The notes beneath the pieces are model-generated. The model searched no databases. It saw nothing but the letters and a program-made list of their open reading frames with translations, and was not told where the DNA came from. A stretch of DNA of 9,298 nt from JBBIII01 sp037446575 (GTDB lineage Bacteria > Bacteroidota > Ignavibacteria > UBA10030), in NCBI GenBank assembly GCA_037446575.1, contig JBBIII010000088.1, forward strand, positions 1 through 9,298. The letters run 5' to 3'. Both the position numbers and the translations under genes were made by a program. This document shows, piece after piece, positions 1-5,335 of this stretch. Every line of letters begins with the position of its first letter. The first letter of the stretch is position 1.

Positions 1-21
1 AACTGAACTATGGCCACCATG
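1..21 (+). repeat. 21-bp direct repeat, copy 1
   Basis: These 21 bases, beginning AACTGAACTATGG and ending CCACCATG, recur without mismatch at 135-155. The core ATGG-CCA-CCAT is a short palindrome. The copy touches the window edge, so the full repeat may extend further left; copy 2 is preceded by GG. It is not part of an open reading frame. Function is unknown. It looks like the junction motif of an interspersed palindromic repeat array. Confidence 0.8.
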
Positions 22-22
22 A

Positions 23-36
23 TAAAGAACAATTTT
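23..36 (+). repeat. 14-bp direct repeat flanking the palindromic array, left copy
   Basis: TAAAGAACAATTTT occurs here and again, identically, at 251-264. The two copies bracket both palindromic units and the second 21-bp repeat. They could be remnants of a duplicated flank or target site, or simply shared AT-rich repeat sequence. The sequence alone cannot decide between these. Confidence 0.6.
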
Positions 37-55
37 TGCGACCGGCGTTCTAACC

Positions 56-133
56 AATCCCGATAAAAAACATCGGGATTCTCAATTTAACTTAGAACTT
101 AGTTCGTTTCACTCTCTAAGTTCTGTTAAATTG
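56..133 (+). repeat. Composite palindromic unit A (two hairpins)
   Basis: The unit holds two hairpins in a row. The first (56-80) has a perfect 9-bp stem, AATCCCGAT with ATCGGGATT, around a 7-nt A-rich loop. After CT comes a longer hairpin. Its outer 9-bp stem is CAATTTAAC (83-91) with GTTAAATTG (125-133). A 2-nt bulge TT (92-93) follows, then an inner 9-bp stem AGAACTTAG (94-102) with CTAAGTTCT (116-124) and a 13-nt loop. Unit B on the other strand has the same plan. This resembles REP/BIME or MITE-type interspersed palindromic elements. It could also act as a transcript end or stabiliser for a gene to the left. No protein is encoded. Confidence 0.75.
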
Positions 134-134
134 G

Positions 135-155
135 AACTGAACTATGGCCACCATG
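135..155 (+). repeat. 21-bp direct repeat, copy 2
   Basis: An exact copy of the 21 bases at 1-21. It forms the centre between unit A (ends 133) and the inverted unit B (starts 159). The flanks on either side, AAATTGG and TCCCAATTT, are nearly complementary, so units A and B could also pair with each other across this repeat. Confidence 0.8.
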
Positions 156-158
156 TCC

Positions 159-242
159 CAATTTCACATAACTTAATGAACAAAGTGAAATTAAGCTATC
201 TGTGAAATTGAGAATCCCGCTTTGCGAAGCGATTGCGGGATT
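159..242 (-). repeat. Composite palindromic unit B (inverted relative of unit A)
   Basis: Read on the minus strand, this unit has the same order as unit A. A GGGATT-type hairpin comes first (213-242, perfect 8-bp stem AATCCCGC/GCGGGATT, 14-nt loop). CT follows, then a bulged hairpin. Its outer 10-bp stem is CAATTTCACA (159-168 on +) with TGTGAAATTG (201-210). A 2-nt bulge lies at 199-200. The inner 9-bp stem (169-177 with 190-198) has one mismatch, and the loop is 12 nt. The stem bases differ from unit A but still pair. The 213-242 hairpin lies about 50 nt beyond the tRNA 3' end and might also stop tRNA transcription, although it has no clean U-tract. Confidence 0.75.
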
Positions 243-250
243 AATATTTT

Positions 251-264
251 TAAAGAACAATTTT
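251..264 (+). repeat. 14-bp direct repeat flanking the palindromic array, right copy
   Basis: This is the second identical copy of TAAAGAACAATTTT (first at 23-36). It lies between palindromic unit B and the tRNA gene and marks the right-hand limit of recognisable repeat sequence. Confidence 0.6.
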
Positions 265-289
265 AAAATAATTCATTAGCAAACTTCTG

Positions 290-362
290 TGCCCCCAACG
301 AGATTCGAACTCGTGTTCCAGGCTTGAAAAGCCCGTGTCCTAGGCCTCTAGACGATGGGGGC
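290..362 (-). tRNA. trnE: tRNA-Glu (anticodon UUC)
   Basis: The reverse complement folds into a 73-nt cloverleaf. The 7-bp acceptor stem is GCCCCCA with TGGGGGC. The D-arm contains GTCTAGAGGCCTAGGAC, very like E. coli tRNA-Glu. The anticodon stem CGGGC/GCCTG carries loop TTTTCAA with anticodon TTC at plus-strand 326-328. The variable region is GAAC. The T-arm ACGAG-TTCGAAT-CTCGT is standard. The discriminator base is A (position 290), and the 3' CCA is not encoded, because the flank reads CACAG, so a CCA-adding enzyme is needed. It decodes GAA/GAG codons. It stands alone on the minus strand, divergent from nfnA. Confidence 0.96.
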
Positions 363-392
363 AAATGTTTGCCTTTTTAGACAACAAAGCCC

Positions 393-422
393 GTTATATA
401 TATAACAGGCTTAAAAGCTCAA
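393..422 (-). promoter_or_regulatory. Candidate promoter for tRNA-Glu
   Basis: On the minus strand, TTGAGC (plus 417-422) is followed after 18 bases by TATAAC (plus 393-398), a fair match to a housekeeping-sigma -35/-10 pair. It would start transcription about 24 nt upstream of the mature tRNA 5' end. The -10 sits inside the palindrome at 387-412. This is prediction from sequence only, and AT-rich DNA yields chance matches. Confidence 0.4.
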
Positions 423-498
423 GTAAGATACCAAAATGTGTCTGCAAAAACAAGATTATTTTTTTACTTTTTATAACTGTTTTTTAGATATATAGAAA

Positions 499-526
499 TT
501 TGTCAGATATACGATTAAATTATAAT
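499..526 (+). promoter_or_regulatory. Candidate promoter for nfnAB
   Basis: A perfect -10 hexamer TATAAT lies at 521-526. Upstream, TTTGTCA (499-505) could be read as a TTGTCA -35 with a short 15-nt spacer, or as a Bacteroidota-style TTTG element 18 nt before the -10. It would give a leader of about 95 nt. No operator-like repeat is evident next to it. Confidence 0.4.
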
Positions 527-619
527 AAGAAGTCTGCATACAATTGCATATTTATGACTGCTTTATTATCAAATCAGATTCATAAATCAAAGACTTAAAA
601 ATTTTAATGAAATTCATTT

Positions 620-624
620 AGGAG
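620..624 (+). promoter_or_regulatory. Ribosome binding site fixing the GTG start of nfnA
   Basis: AGGAG lies 5 nt upstream of the GTG at 630. The next in-frame Met is residue 145, well inside the protein, so this site and the conserved N-terminus MYRIVQKEILAP support GTG as the real start. Confidence 0.75.
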
Positions 625-629
625 TTTTT

Positions 630-1478
630 GTGTATAGAATTGTTCAAAAAGAAATATTGGCGCCGACAATAATAAAATATATTATTGAAGCTCCATATGT
701 TGCTCAAAAAAGAAAAGCAGGCAACTTTGTTATTATACGAGTTGATGAAACCGGAGAAAGAATACCAATTACTCTTGTTGACAGCAATATTGACATTGGA
801 ACTGTTACGTTAATTGTTCAAACTATAGGAAAAAGCACAAAACTGCTTGCATCAAAAAAAACGGGAGATCAAATTTTAGATTTGGTGGGTCCCTTGGGAA
901 ATCCAACACCGATTGAAAAAGGAAAAACTATTGCATGTATAGGCGGCGGCGTTGGCGTTGCTGAATTATTTCCAATTACAAAAGCGCTGAAAGACGCTGG
1001 AAATAAAATTTTTACTGTTATCGGCGCGCGCTCTAAAGAATTAATTATTCTTGAAAATGAAATGAAAAGCGTGTCCGACAAATTATATATAACGACCGAT
1101 GACGGTTCATATCAACGAAAAGGATTTGTAACAGATGTGCTTCAAGATTTAGTCAATTCAAAGCTTGGGATTGAATTAGTTTATGCAATAGGTCCTCTGC
1201 CAATGATGAAAGCTGTCTCTGATCTTACAAAACAATATAATATCAGAACACTTGTCAGTTTAAACGCTGTAATGGTTGATGGAACTGGTATGTGCGGTGG
1301 GTGCAGAGTTTCGGTCAATGGACAGATGAAATTTGCCTGCGTCGATGGACCTGAATTTGAAGCGCACGAAATTGATTTTGACGAAACACTACTGCGCAAT
1401 AAAAGTTATACCGACATGGAAAAAGAATCGATCGAACAATTTGATCACATATGCAGATTAGAGGAAATCGGTAGATGA
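630..1478 (+). CDS. nfnA: NfnA: NADH-dependent NADP+:ferredoxin oxidoreductase, small subunit (FAD/[2Fe-2S])
   Basis: This 282-residue cytoplasmic flavoprotein belongs to the ferredoxin-reductase/dihydroorotate-dehydrogenase electron-transfer family. An N-terminal beta-barrel carries the FAD motif RIPITLVD (44-51). A nucleotide-binding half follows with GGGVGVAE (105-112) and GARSKEL (132-138). The C-terminus has a cluster motif D217-x4-C222-x2-C225-x11-C237, the Asp-plus-three-Cys pattern described for NfnA, where Asp is an unusual [2Fe-2S] ligand. In the family, NfnA binds NAD(H) and passes electrons to NfnB. It overlaps nfnB by 4 bp (ATGA), so translation is probably coupled. Homologues are often annotated as sulfide dehydrogenase or DHODH subunit PyrK. 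The GltD-like partner and the Asp motif favour Nfn over both. Confidence 0.92.
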   Translation: MYRIVQKEILAPTIIKYIIEAPYVAQKRKAGNFVIIRVDETGERIPITLVDSNIDIGTVTLIVQTIGKSTKLLASKKTGDQILDLVGPLGNPTPIEKGKTIACIGGGVGVAELFPITKALKDAGNKIFTVIGARSKELIILENEMKSVSDKLYITTDDGSYQRKGFVTDVLQDLVNSKLGIELVYAIGPLPMMKAVSDLTKQYNIRTLVSLNAVMVDGTGMCGGCRVSVNGQMKFACVDGPEFEAHEIDFDETLLRNKSYTDMEKESIEQFDHICRLEEIGR

Positions 1479-2902
1479 ATAAAGTGAATAGGATGAAACC
1501 TTCTGAGCGGATGAAACTTCCGCGACAAGCTTCAATAGAACAATCTGTTGAAGAAAGAAAATGCAATTTTGACGAAGTATCGTTTGGATTAGATGAAGAA
1601 AGAGCATTAACCGAAGCGGCGCGGTGTCTTGAATGCAATAACCCGGTTTGTCAAGAAGAATGTCCAGTTGGAATAGATATTCGTTCGTTTATTCAATTAA
1701 TCTATCAAAAAGATTATGTTGGCGCCGTAAATAAAATTCGCGAATCTAATTACCTGCCAGCCATTTGTGGACGTGTTTGTCCTCAGGAAGAACAATGCGA
1801 AAAGATTTGTACTCTTGGTAAAAAGCATGAGCCGGTTGCAATTGGAAAATTAGAACGATTCGCCGCAGATTTTGAAATAGCGCATAATCTTTATAAACCG
1901 CCAATAATTAAAGAAAAGCGGGATGAGAAAATCGCCGTTGTTGGTTCTGGACCCGCTGGGTTAACTTGCGCGGCAGAGCTTGCAAAACTTGGTTATCCGG
2001 TCACAATATTTGAAGCATTGCACGATGTCGGAGGTGTATTAAGATATGGAATTCCTGAATTCCGCTTGCCGCGGAAAATTTTGGATCTCGAAGCTAATAG
2101 AATAAAAGAGCTTGGAGTGAAAATTGAAAAAAATTTTCTTGTAGGCAGGACAGCAACAATAGACGAGCTATTTAACGGTTGGGGATTTAAGGCGATATTT
2201 GTAGGGAGCGGTGCCGGCACGCCACAATTTATGGGAATTCCCGGTGAAAATTTTAATGGAGTCTACTCGGCGAATGAATTCCTTACTCGCGTCAATCTTA
2301 TGAAAGCATATAAATTTCCGGAATATGATACGCCTGTTAGAATAAGCAAATCAGTTGCTGTAATTGGCGGCGGTAATACGGCAATGGATGCCGTTCGAAC
2401 TGCAAAACGATTAGGCGCAGAACATGCTTATTTAATATATCGTCGCTCCCGAACAGAAATGCCGGCACGCATAGAAGAAATTCATCATGCCGAAGAAGAA
2501 GGAATTGAATTTAAGTTACTAACAAATCCTACCCGAATTCTTGGAGATCAAAAAGGAAATGTTATAGGTATTGAATGTCAAAACATGGAACTTGGCGAGC
2601 CCGACGTTTCTGGCAGACGAAAACCAATTCCTATTAAGAATTCAGAATTTACATTAAACGTCCACACTGTAATTGAAGCCGTTGGGCAATCTCCAAATCC
2701 TATTATTCAATCAACAACCCCGGGATTAAAAACCGGAAATAGAGGCATTGTTGAAACAGACAATTTTCAGCGAACAAGTCGAGAAGGAATATTTGCCGGT
2801 GGCGATTTAACACGCGGCGGCGCTACTGTTATACTCGCTATGAGAGATGGAAAAATCGCGGCTAATGAAATTCATCAATACATCCAAAAGAAATTTCATT
2901 AA
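1475..2902 (+). CDS. nfnB: NfnB: NADH-dependent NADP+:ferredoxin oxidoreductase, large subunit (GltD-like)
   Basis: This 475-residue protein has the fold of the glutamate synthase small subunit. Its N-terminal ferredoxin-like domain has two sets of four cysteines, C51/C54/C59/C63 and C98/C102/C108/C112, for two [4Fe-4S] clusters. The FAD motif GSGPAG is at 157-162, followed by GGVLRYGIPEFRLP (186-199). The NADP(H)-binding fold has GGGNTAMD (298-305). The C-terminal FAD-closing motif AGGDLTRGGATV is at 441-452. In characterised Nfn, its FAD bifurcates electrons from NADPH to ferredoxin (through the 4Fe-4S clusters) and to NAD+ (through NfnA), reversibly. No glutamate synthase large subunit is adjacent in the window, and nfnA directly overlaps it, so Nfn is preferred over GltD. 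Length is normal and no motif is broken. Confidence 0.92.
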   Translation: MNKVNRMKPSERMKLPRQASIEQSVEERKCNFDEVSFGLDEERALTEAARCLECNNPVCQEECPVGIDIRSFIQLIYQKDYVGAVNKIRESNYLPAICGRVCPQEEQCEKICTLGKKHEPVAIGKLERFAADFEIAHNLYKPPIIKEKRDEKIAVVGSGPAGLTCAAELAKLGYPVTIFEALHDVGGVLRYGIPEFRLPRKILDLEANRIKELGVKIEKNFLVGRTATIDELFNGWGFKAIFVGSGAGTPQFMGIPGENFNGVYSANEFLTRVNLMKAYKFPEYDTPVRISKSVAVIGGGNTAMDAVRTAKRLGAEHAYLIYRRSRTEMPARIEEIHHAEEEGIEFKLLTNPTRILGDQKGNVIGIECQNMELGEPDVSGRRKPIPIKNSEFTLNVHTVIEAVGQSPNPIIQSTTPGLKTGNRGIVETDNFQRTSREGIFAGGDLTRGGATVILAMRDGKIAANEIHQYIQKKFH

Positions 2903-2910
2903 ATTTTTTT
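2891..2910 (+). terminator. Weak candidate terminator after nfnB
   Basis: AAATTT, loop CATT, AAATTT, then TTTT, overlapping the nfnB stop codon. The stem is only A:T pairs, so a real intrinsic terminator here is doubtful. I saw no stronger hairpin with a U-tract in the following 250 bases. Confidence 0.2.
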
Positions 2911-3084
2911 CTAATCTCGATTTTTAGTCAAATAATAATCTGTTGCCCGGACAGGTTGAAGCGGTTATTTATAAAATTTCCTTTTTTAAAACAATTCTTA
3001 CCGCACTAATACGTCCATTTACCGAAAATAACGTAACTTTTCTAAATTGACGCAGTATCTTATCATTGTGTGTTCGTAAGAGAC

Positions 3085-3102
3085 TGACTGAAGGTCACTT
3101 CA
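3085..3102 (+). promoter_or_regulatory. Possible secondary operator
   Basis: TGACTGAAGGTCA (3085-3097) matches the perfect palindrome at 3171-3183 in 10 of 13 positions. It overlaps a second inverted repeat, TGAAG-GTCA-CTTCA (3089-3102). It lies about 40 bp upstream of the candidate promoter. It may be a weaker binding site for the downstream TetR protein, or chance. Confidence 0.25.
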
Positions 3103-3137
3103 ACATTAGAAAACTTTAATTTTGCTTATTTCCAGAT

Positions 3138-3168
3138 TTTGCAACTTTTCTTTAAGTTAATACGTTAT
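3138..3168 (+). promoter_or_regulatory. Candidate promoter of the efflux operon (Bacteroidota-like)
   Basis: TTTG (3138-3141) is followed after 19 bases by TACGTTAT (3161-3168). This fits the Bacteroidota -33/-7 pattern TTTG...TAnnTTTG in its first six -7 positions. A sigma70-style reading gives -10 TATTAT at 3166-3171 but no well-spaced -35. The element abuts the palindrome at 3171-3183, so a repressor bound there would cover the start of transcription. Confidence 0.4.
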
Positions 3169-3170
3169 TA

Positions 3171-3183
3171 TGACTGTCAGTCA
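3171..3183 (+). promoter_or_regulatory. Candidate TetR-type operator
   Basis: TGACTG-T-CAGTCA is a perfect 13-bp odd palindrome. It sits immediately after the candidate -7/-10 element and 20 bp before the start codon of the TetR-family gene. TetR regulators commonly bind such inverted repeats overlapping their own promoter. The link to this protein is inference from position and symmetry. Confidence 0.55.
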
Positions 3184-3191
3184 GTTATTAC

Positions 3192-3197
3192 AAGGAG
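3192..3197 (+). promoter_or_regulatory. Ribosome binding site fixing the TetR start
   Basis: AAGGAG lies 5 nt before ATG 3203. An in-frame ATG at 3170 also exists, but it overlaps the promoter/operator and has no ribosome binding site, so 3203 is the start. Confidence 0.8.
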
Positions 3198-3202
3198 ATA
3201 TA

Positions 3203-3877
3203 ATGGGTATTCAAGAGCGCAAAGAGCGCGAAAAAGAACATAGAAAAGAAGAGATTTTAGATGCCGCTCAAAAAATCTTTTTTGAAAAAGGTTTGAGCGT
3301 TGCTACTATGGATGAAATTGCCGAAGCGGCTGAGTTAAGCAAGGGAACTCTATATTTATATTACAAAAGCAAAGAGGATCTCTACCTTGCCGTGATGATG
3401 CGTGGGACACAAAAACTTAAAGAAATGTTTCAGCGCGTGGTCGAGTCGAACGAAGCAACATTGAAAAAACTTATCAATATTGGTGAATCCTACATGGAGT
3501 TTTTCAAAACATCGCCGAATTATTTTCGCATGCTTCACTTTGCACAGCTTCCCCAATTTCATCGGCAAGTTTCGGTGGAGATGAAAGAACAATGCGATAT
3601 TGAGAGTAGGAAGTTATGGAATCTTGTAATCGAACTTTTTCAACGCGCAATTGATGAAAAATTAATTCTTGCAGAATTAAATCCAATCGAACTTTCCATT
3701 ATTCTATGGTCGAGCGCTGCTGCATTGATGTTAAAAATTGACGGCGAATTCGAGATATGGAAAGATAAGATGCAGATTGATTTGAATGAAACTTTAAAAT
3801 TATCTAATTCTCTTTTATGGAGAGCCATACTTACAGAAAAGGGACTCAACGAATTTACAATGATTAAGAAAACTTGA
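3203..3877 (+). CDS. TetR/AcrR-family transcriptional repressor
   Basis: This 224-residue protein has the usual TetR length. The N-terminal TetR_N domain (about 14-60) holds the helix-turn-helix: TMDEIAEAAELSKGTLYLYY at 35-54, followed by KSKEDL. This is the most conserved TetR signature. The rest is an all-helical ligand-binding and dimerisation region, with SPNYFRML at 104-111, whose sequence does not reveal the ligand. It is the first gene of the efflux operon, with 11 bp between its stop codon and the TolC-like ATG. It most likely represses the pump operon, including itself, through the palindrome at 3171-3183, and is released when a pump substrate binds. The charged, Lys/Glu/Arg-rich first 18 residues are typical. 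Family assignment is firm; target and inducer are inferred. Confidence 0.9.
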   Translation: MGIQERKEREKEHRKEEILDAAQKIFFEKGLSVATMDEIAEAAELSKGTLYLYYKSKEDLYLAVMMRGTQKLKEMFQRVVESNEATLKKLINIGESYMEFFKTSPNYFRMLHFAQLPQFHRQVSVEMKEQCDIESRKLWNLVIELFQRAIDEKLILAELNPIELSIILWSSAAALMLKIDGEFEIWKDKMQIDLNETLKLSNSLLWRAILTEKGLNEFTMIKKT

Positions 3878-3888
3878 ATGAGGAATCC

Positions 3889-5310
3889 ATGAACGATAAT
3901 CGAAAATCAATATTTTTTCTATTGCCACTGCTGGTGCTGTTTTTTGTATTTCAAGTATTCGGGCAGGATGTAACTGTTCGGCATTTGACTCTGGAAGAGG
4001 CAGTGCGCTTTGCAATGAAACATAACACTGAGTTAGAAAGTGCACGTCTGGAAACAAAAAAATCTGATGCACGCGTACTAGAGGCGTGGGGTTATACAAT
4101 GCCGTCAGTTGATTTAACAGGCAATTATGTACGTTTGGTAGATAAGCCAAAAAGTTATTTTCCTGATATGATATATTATCCGCTTCGGAAAATGTTTGAT
4201 ACGGCATTTGTTATGCCACGTCCAACTGGTCAGCTAATAGAAGTTCCTTTTTCAATGTCTCCGAATTATACAGCGAGCGCCTCGCTCAGTTTCAGACAGA
4301 TAATCTTCAATGGCGCAGTATTCATTGGGGTTGGCGCCGCTAATGTGTACTCGAAGATTGCTCGTGACCTTTATTATGCAAAGCAAATTGAGACTATAAC
4401 AAAGGTACGTAAGGCATATTATCAGGCGTTGCTTGCAAATGCGGCGGCTGAGTTGATGCGTTCCAGCTTGAAGAATGCGGAAGATAATCTTAATAATGTT
4501 CGCCTAATGAAGGCGCAAGGAATTATTTCTGATTACGATGAGTTACGTGCTTCGGTTGGCGTGGAGAATCTTCGTCCTGTTGCTATCCAAAGTGAAAACA
4601 ATTACAACCTTGCAATAGATAATCTTCGCAATACGATTGGAATGCCTAGTGCTGAAAATATCATACTTGCCGATAGTCTGAAGTTTGTGTCTGTTGACGA
4701 GTCCATTTTAGCGCAGGGCGAATCGCTCGTTTTGGAAAATAATCCAGGGTTTGCGGCTGTTAAACATCAAATTGAATTAAATGGAGCGATCATCAATGCT
4801 GAGCGGTCTGCTTATCTGCCCACCATTGCAATGTTTGGCTCTTATTCTTATTCAGCAATAAAGGACAGATTTAATTTTTCTACAAACGATTTTTACAAAT
4901 CATCCCAAATTGGTTTAAACCTTTCTCTCAATCTGTTTCAAGGATTACAAACTTATGCAAAAGTTGAACAGGCGCAATTAGAACAGAGAAAGAGTGAAGA
5001 ACAAAAAATTAACGTTGAACGCAATCTTAAAACCGGCATGCAATCAATTAAAAACAACATACAGCAGGCACGAAAACGCATTGAGGCGCAAGATAAAACC
5101 GTTGAAATGGCAGAGCGCGGTTATAAAATTGTTACCACACGTTTTCTTGCAAATGCCGCTACACAGTTAGAAGTCAACGACGCACAGCTTGCGCTAACAC
5201 AGGCAAAGGTTAATCGCATTCAAGCGATATACGACTACCTAATGGCGTCGGCAGATTTTGATCAATTAGTTGGCAGACTGCCTAATTATTTAATCATAAG
5301 TGAAAAATAG
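3889..5310 (+). CDS. TolC-like outer-membrane efflux factor (OEP family)
   Basis: The 473-residue precursor has a Sec signal peptide, RK followed by a hydrophobic stretch (8-24), with cleavage near VFGQ (23-26). Two homologous OEP repeats follow (about 33-255 and 270-463). Each carries a matching strand motif, GYTMPSVDLTGNYVRL (68-83) and AYLPTIAMFGSYSY (308-321), and long coiled-coil-prone helices (155-215, 355-450). The C-terminal repeat ends in the usual TRFLANAATQLEVNDAQLAL (417-436). A Pro/Met/Tyr-rich insertion at about 85-125 probably forms the first outer loop. The mature trimer would form the outer-membrane channel and periplasmic tunnel of the pump. ATG 3889, preceded by GAGGA at 3880-3884, is preferred over the upstream TTG at 3874, because it gives a clean signal peptide. 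Pump substrates are unknown. Confidence 0.9.
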   Translation: MNDNRKSIFFLLPLLVLFFVFQVFGQDVTVRHLTLEEAVRFAMKHNTELESARLETKKSDARVLEAWGYTMPSVDLTGNYVRLVDKPKSYFPDMIYYPLRKMFDTAFVMPRPTGQLIEVPFSMSPNYTASASLSFRQIIFNGAVFIGVGAANVYSKIARDLYYAKQIETITKVRKAYYQALLANAAAELMRSSLKNAEDNLNNVRLMKAQGIISDYDELRASVGVENLRPVAIQSENNYNLAIDNLRNTIGMPSAENIILADSLKFVSVDESILAQGESLVLENNPGFAAVKHQIELNGAIINAERSAYLPTIAMFGSYSYSAIKDRFNFSTNDFYKSSQIGLNLSLNLFQGLQTYAKVEQAQLEQRKSEEQKINVERNLKTGMQSIKNNIQQARKRIEAQDKTVEMAERGYKIVTTRFLANAATQLEVNDAQLALTQAKVNRIQAIYDYLMASADFDQLVGRLPNYLIISEK

Positions 5311-5335
5311 AACTATCGAAAGAAGGAATACGTCA

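Larger units (their letters stand above)
363..629. other. Divergent intergenic region between tRNA-Glu and nfnA
   Basis: This very AT-rich 267-bp gap has no credible coding sequence. It holds a palindrome at 387-412, where AAGCC/GGCTT arms surround the perfect 14-bp palindrome GTTATATATATAAC. It also holds a candidate minus-strand promoter for the tRNA, T-rich runs around 460-486, a candidate plus-strand promoter at 499-526, and the nfnA ribosome binding site. About 95 nt separate that promoter from the start codon. I see no recognisable riboswitch in the leader. Confidence 0.6.
2903..3202 (+). other. Regulatory intergenic region between nfnB and the efflux operon
   Basis: This 300-bp stretch has no supportable gene. 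The first half (about 2903-3060) shows only T-rich sequence and no strong hairpin. The second half contains an imperfect operator-like site (3085-3102), a candidate promoter (3138-3168), a perfect palindrome (3171-3183) and the ribosome binding site of the TetR gene. The density of elements near the right end suggests a controlled promoter for the efflux operon, separate from nfnAB. Confidence 0.6.

Noticed and set aside
85..131. Integron attC-like core sites: ATTTAAC (85-91) fits RYYYAAC and GTTAAAT (125-131) fits GTTRRRY around a bulged hairpin.
   Set aside because: No integrase or cassette gene is present. The symmetric unpaired spacers between R and L boxes are missing. The sister unit B keeps the same fold but loses the AAC/GTT cores, so the match is most likely coincidental.
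146..155. GGCCACCATG resembles the eukaryotic Kozak start context, as in vector contamination.
   Set aside because: It is the palindromic core of a repeat found twice in AT-rich bacterial sequence and opens no meaningful reading frame.
1..264. CRISPR array, suggested by repeated palindromic motifs.
   Set aside because: The repeats are not regularly spaced, occur in inverted orientation, and are not separated by uniform unique spacers. No cas genes are in the window.
1475..2902. Glutamate synthase small subunit (GltD) as the function of the large flavoprotein.
   Set aside because: No gltB is adjacent, and the gene overlaps an nfnA with the diagnostic Asp-Cys3 cluster motif.
3170..3202. Upstream ATG adding 11 residues to the TetR protein.
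   Set aside because: It overlaps the promoter/operator palindrome and lacks a ribosome binding site, whereas ATG 3203 has AAGGAG at good spacing.
3815..4207. 130-residue minus-strand open frame opposite the TetR/TolC junction, and similar minus-strand frames under the other genes.
   Set aside because: They lie antisense to confidently assigned genes, show no recognisable domain, and are composed like translated complements of coding DNA.
5300..5335. GTG start for the adaptor overlapping the TolC-like gene.
   Set aside because: It would place twelve mostly polar residues before the lipoprotein signal. ATG 5336 has a good ribosome binding site and gives a normal lipobox distance.
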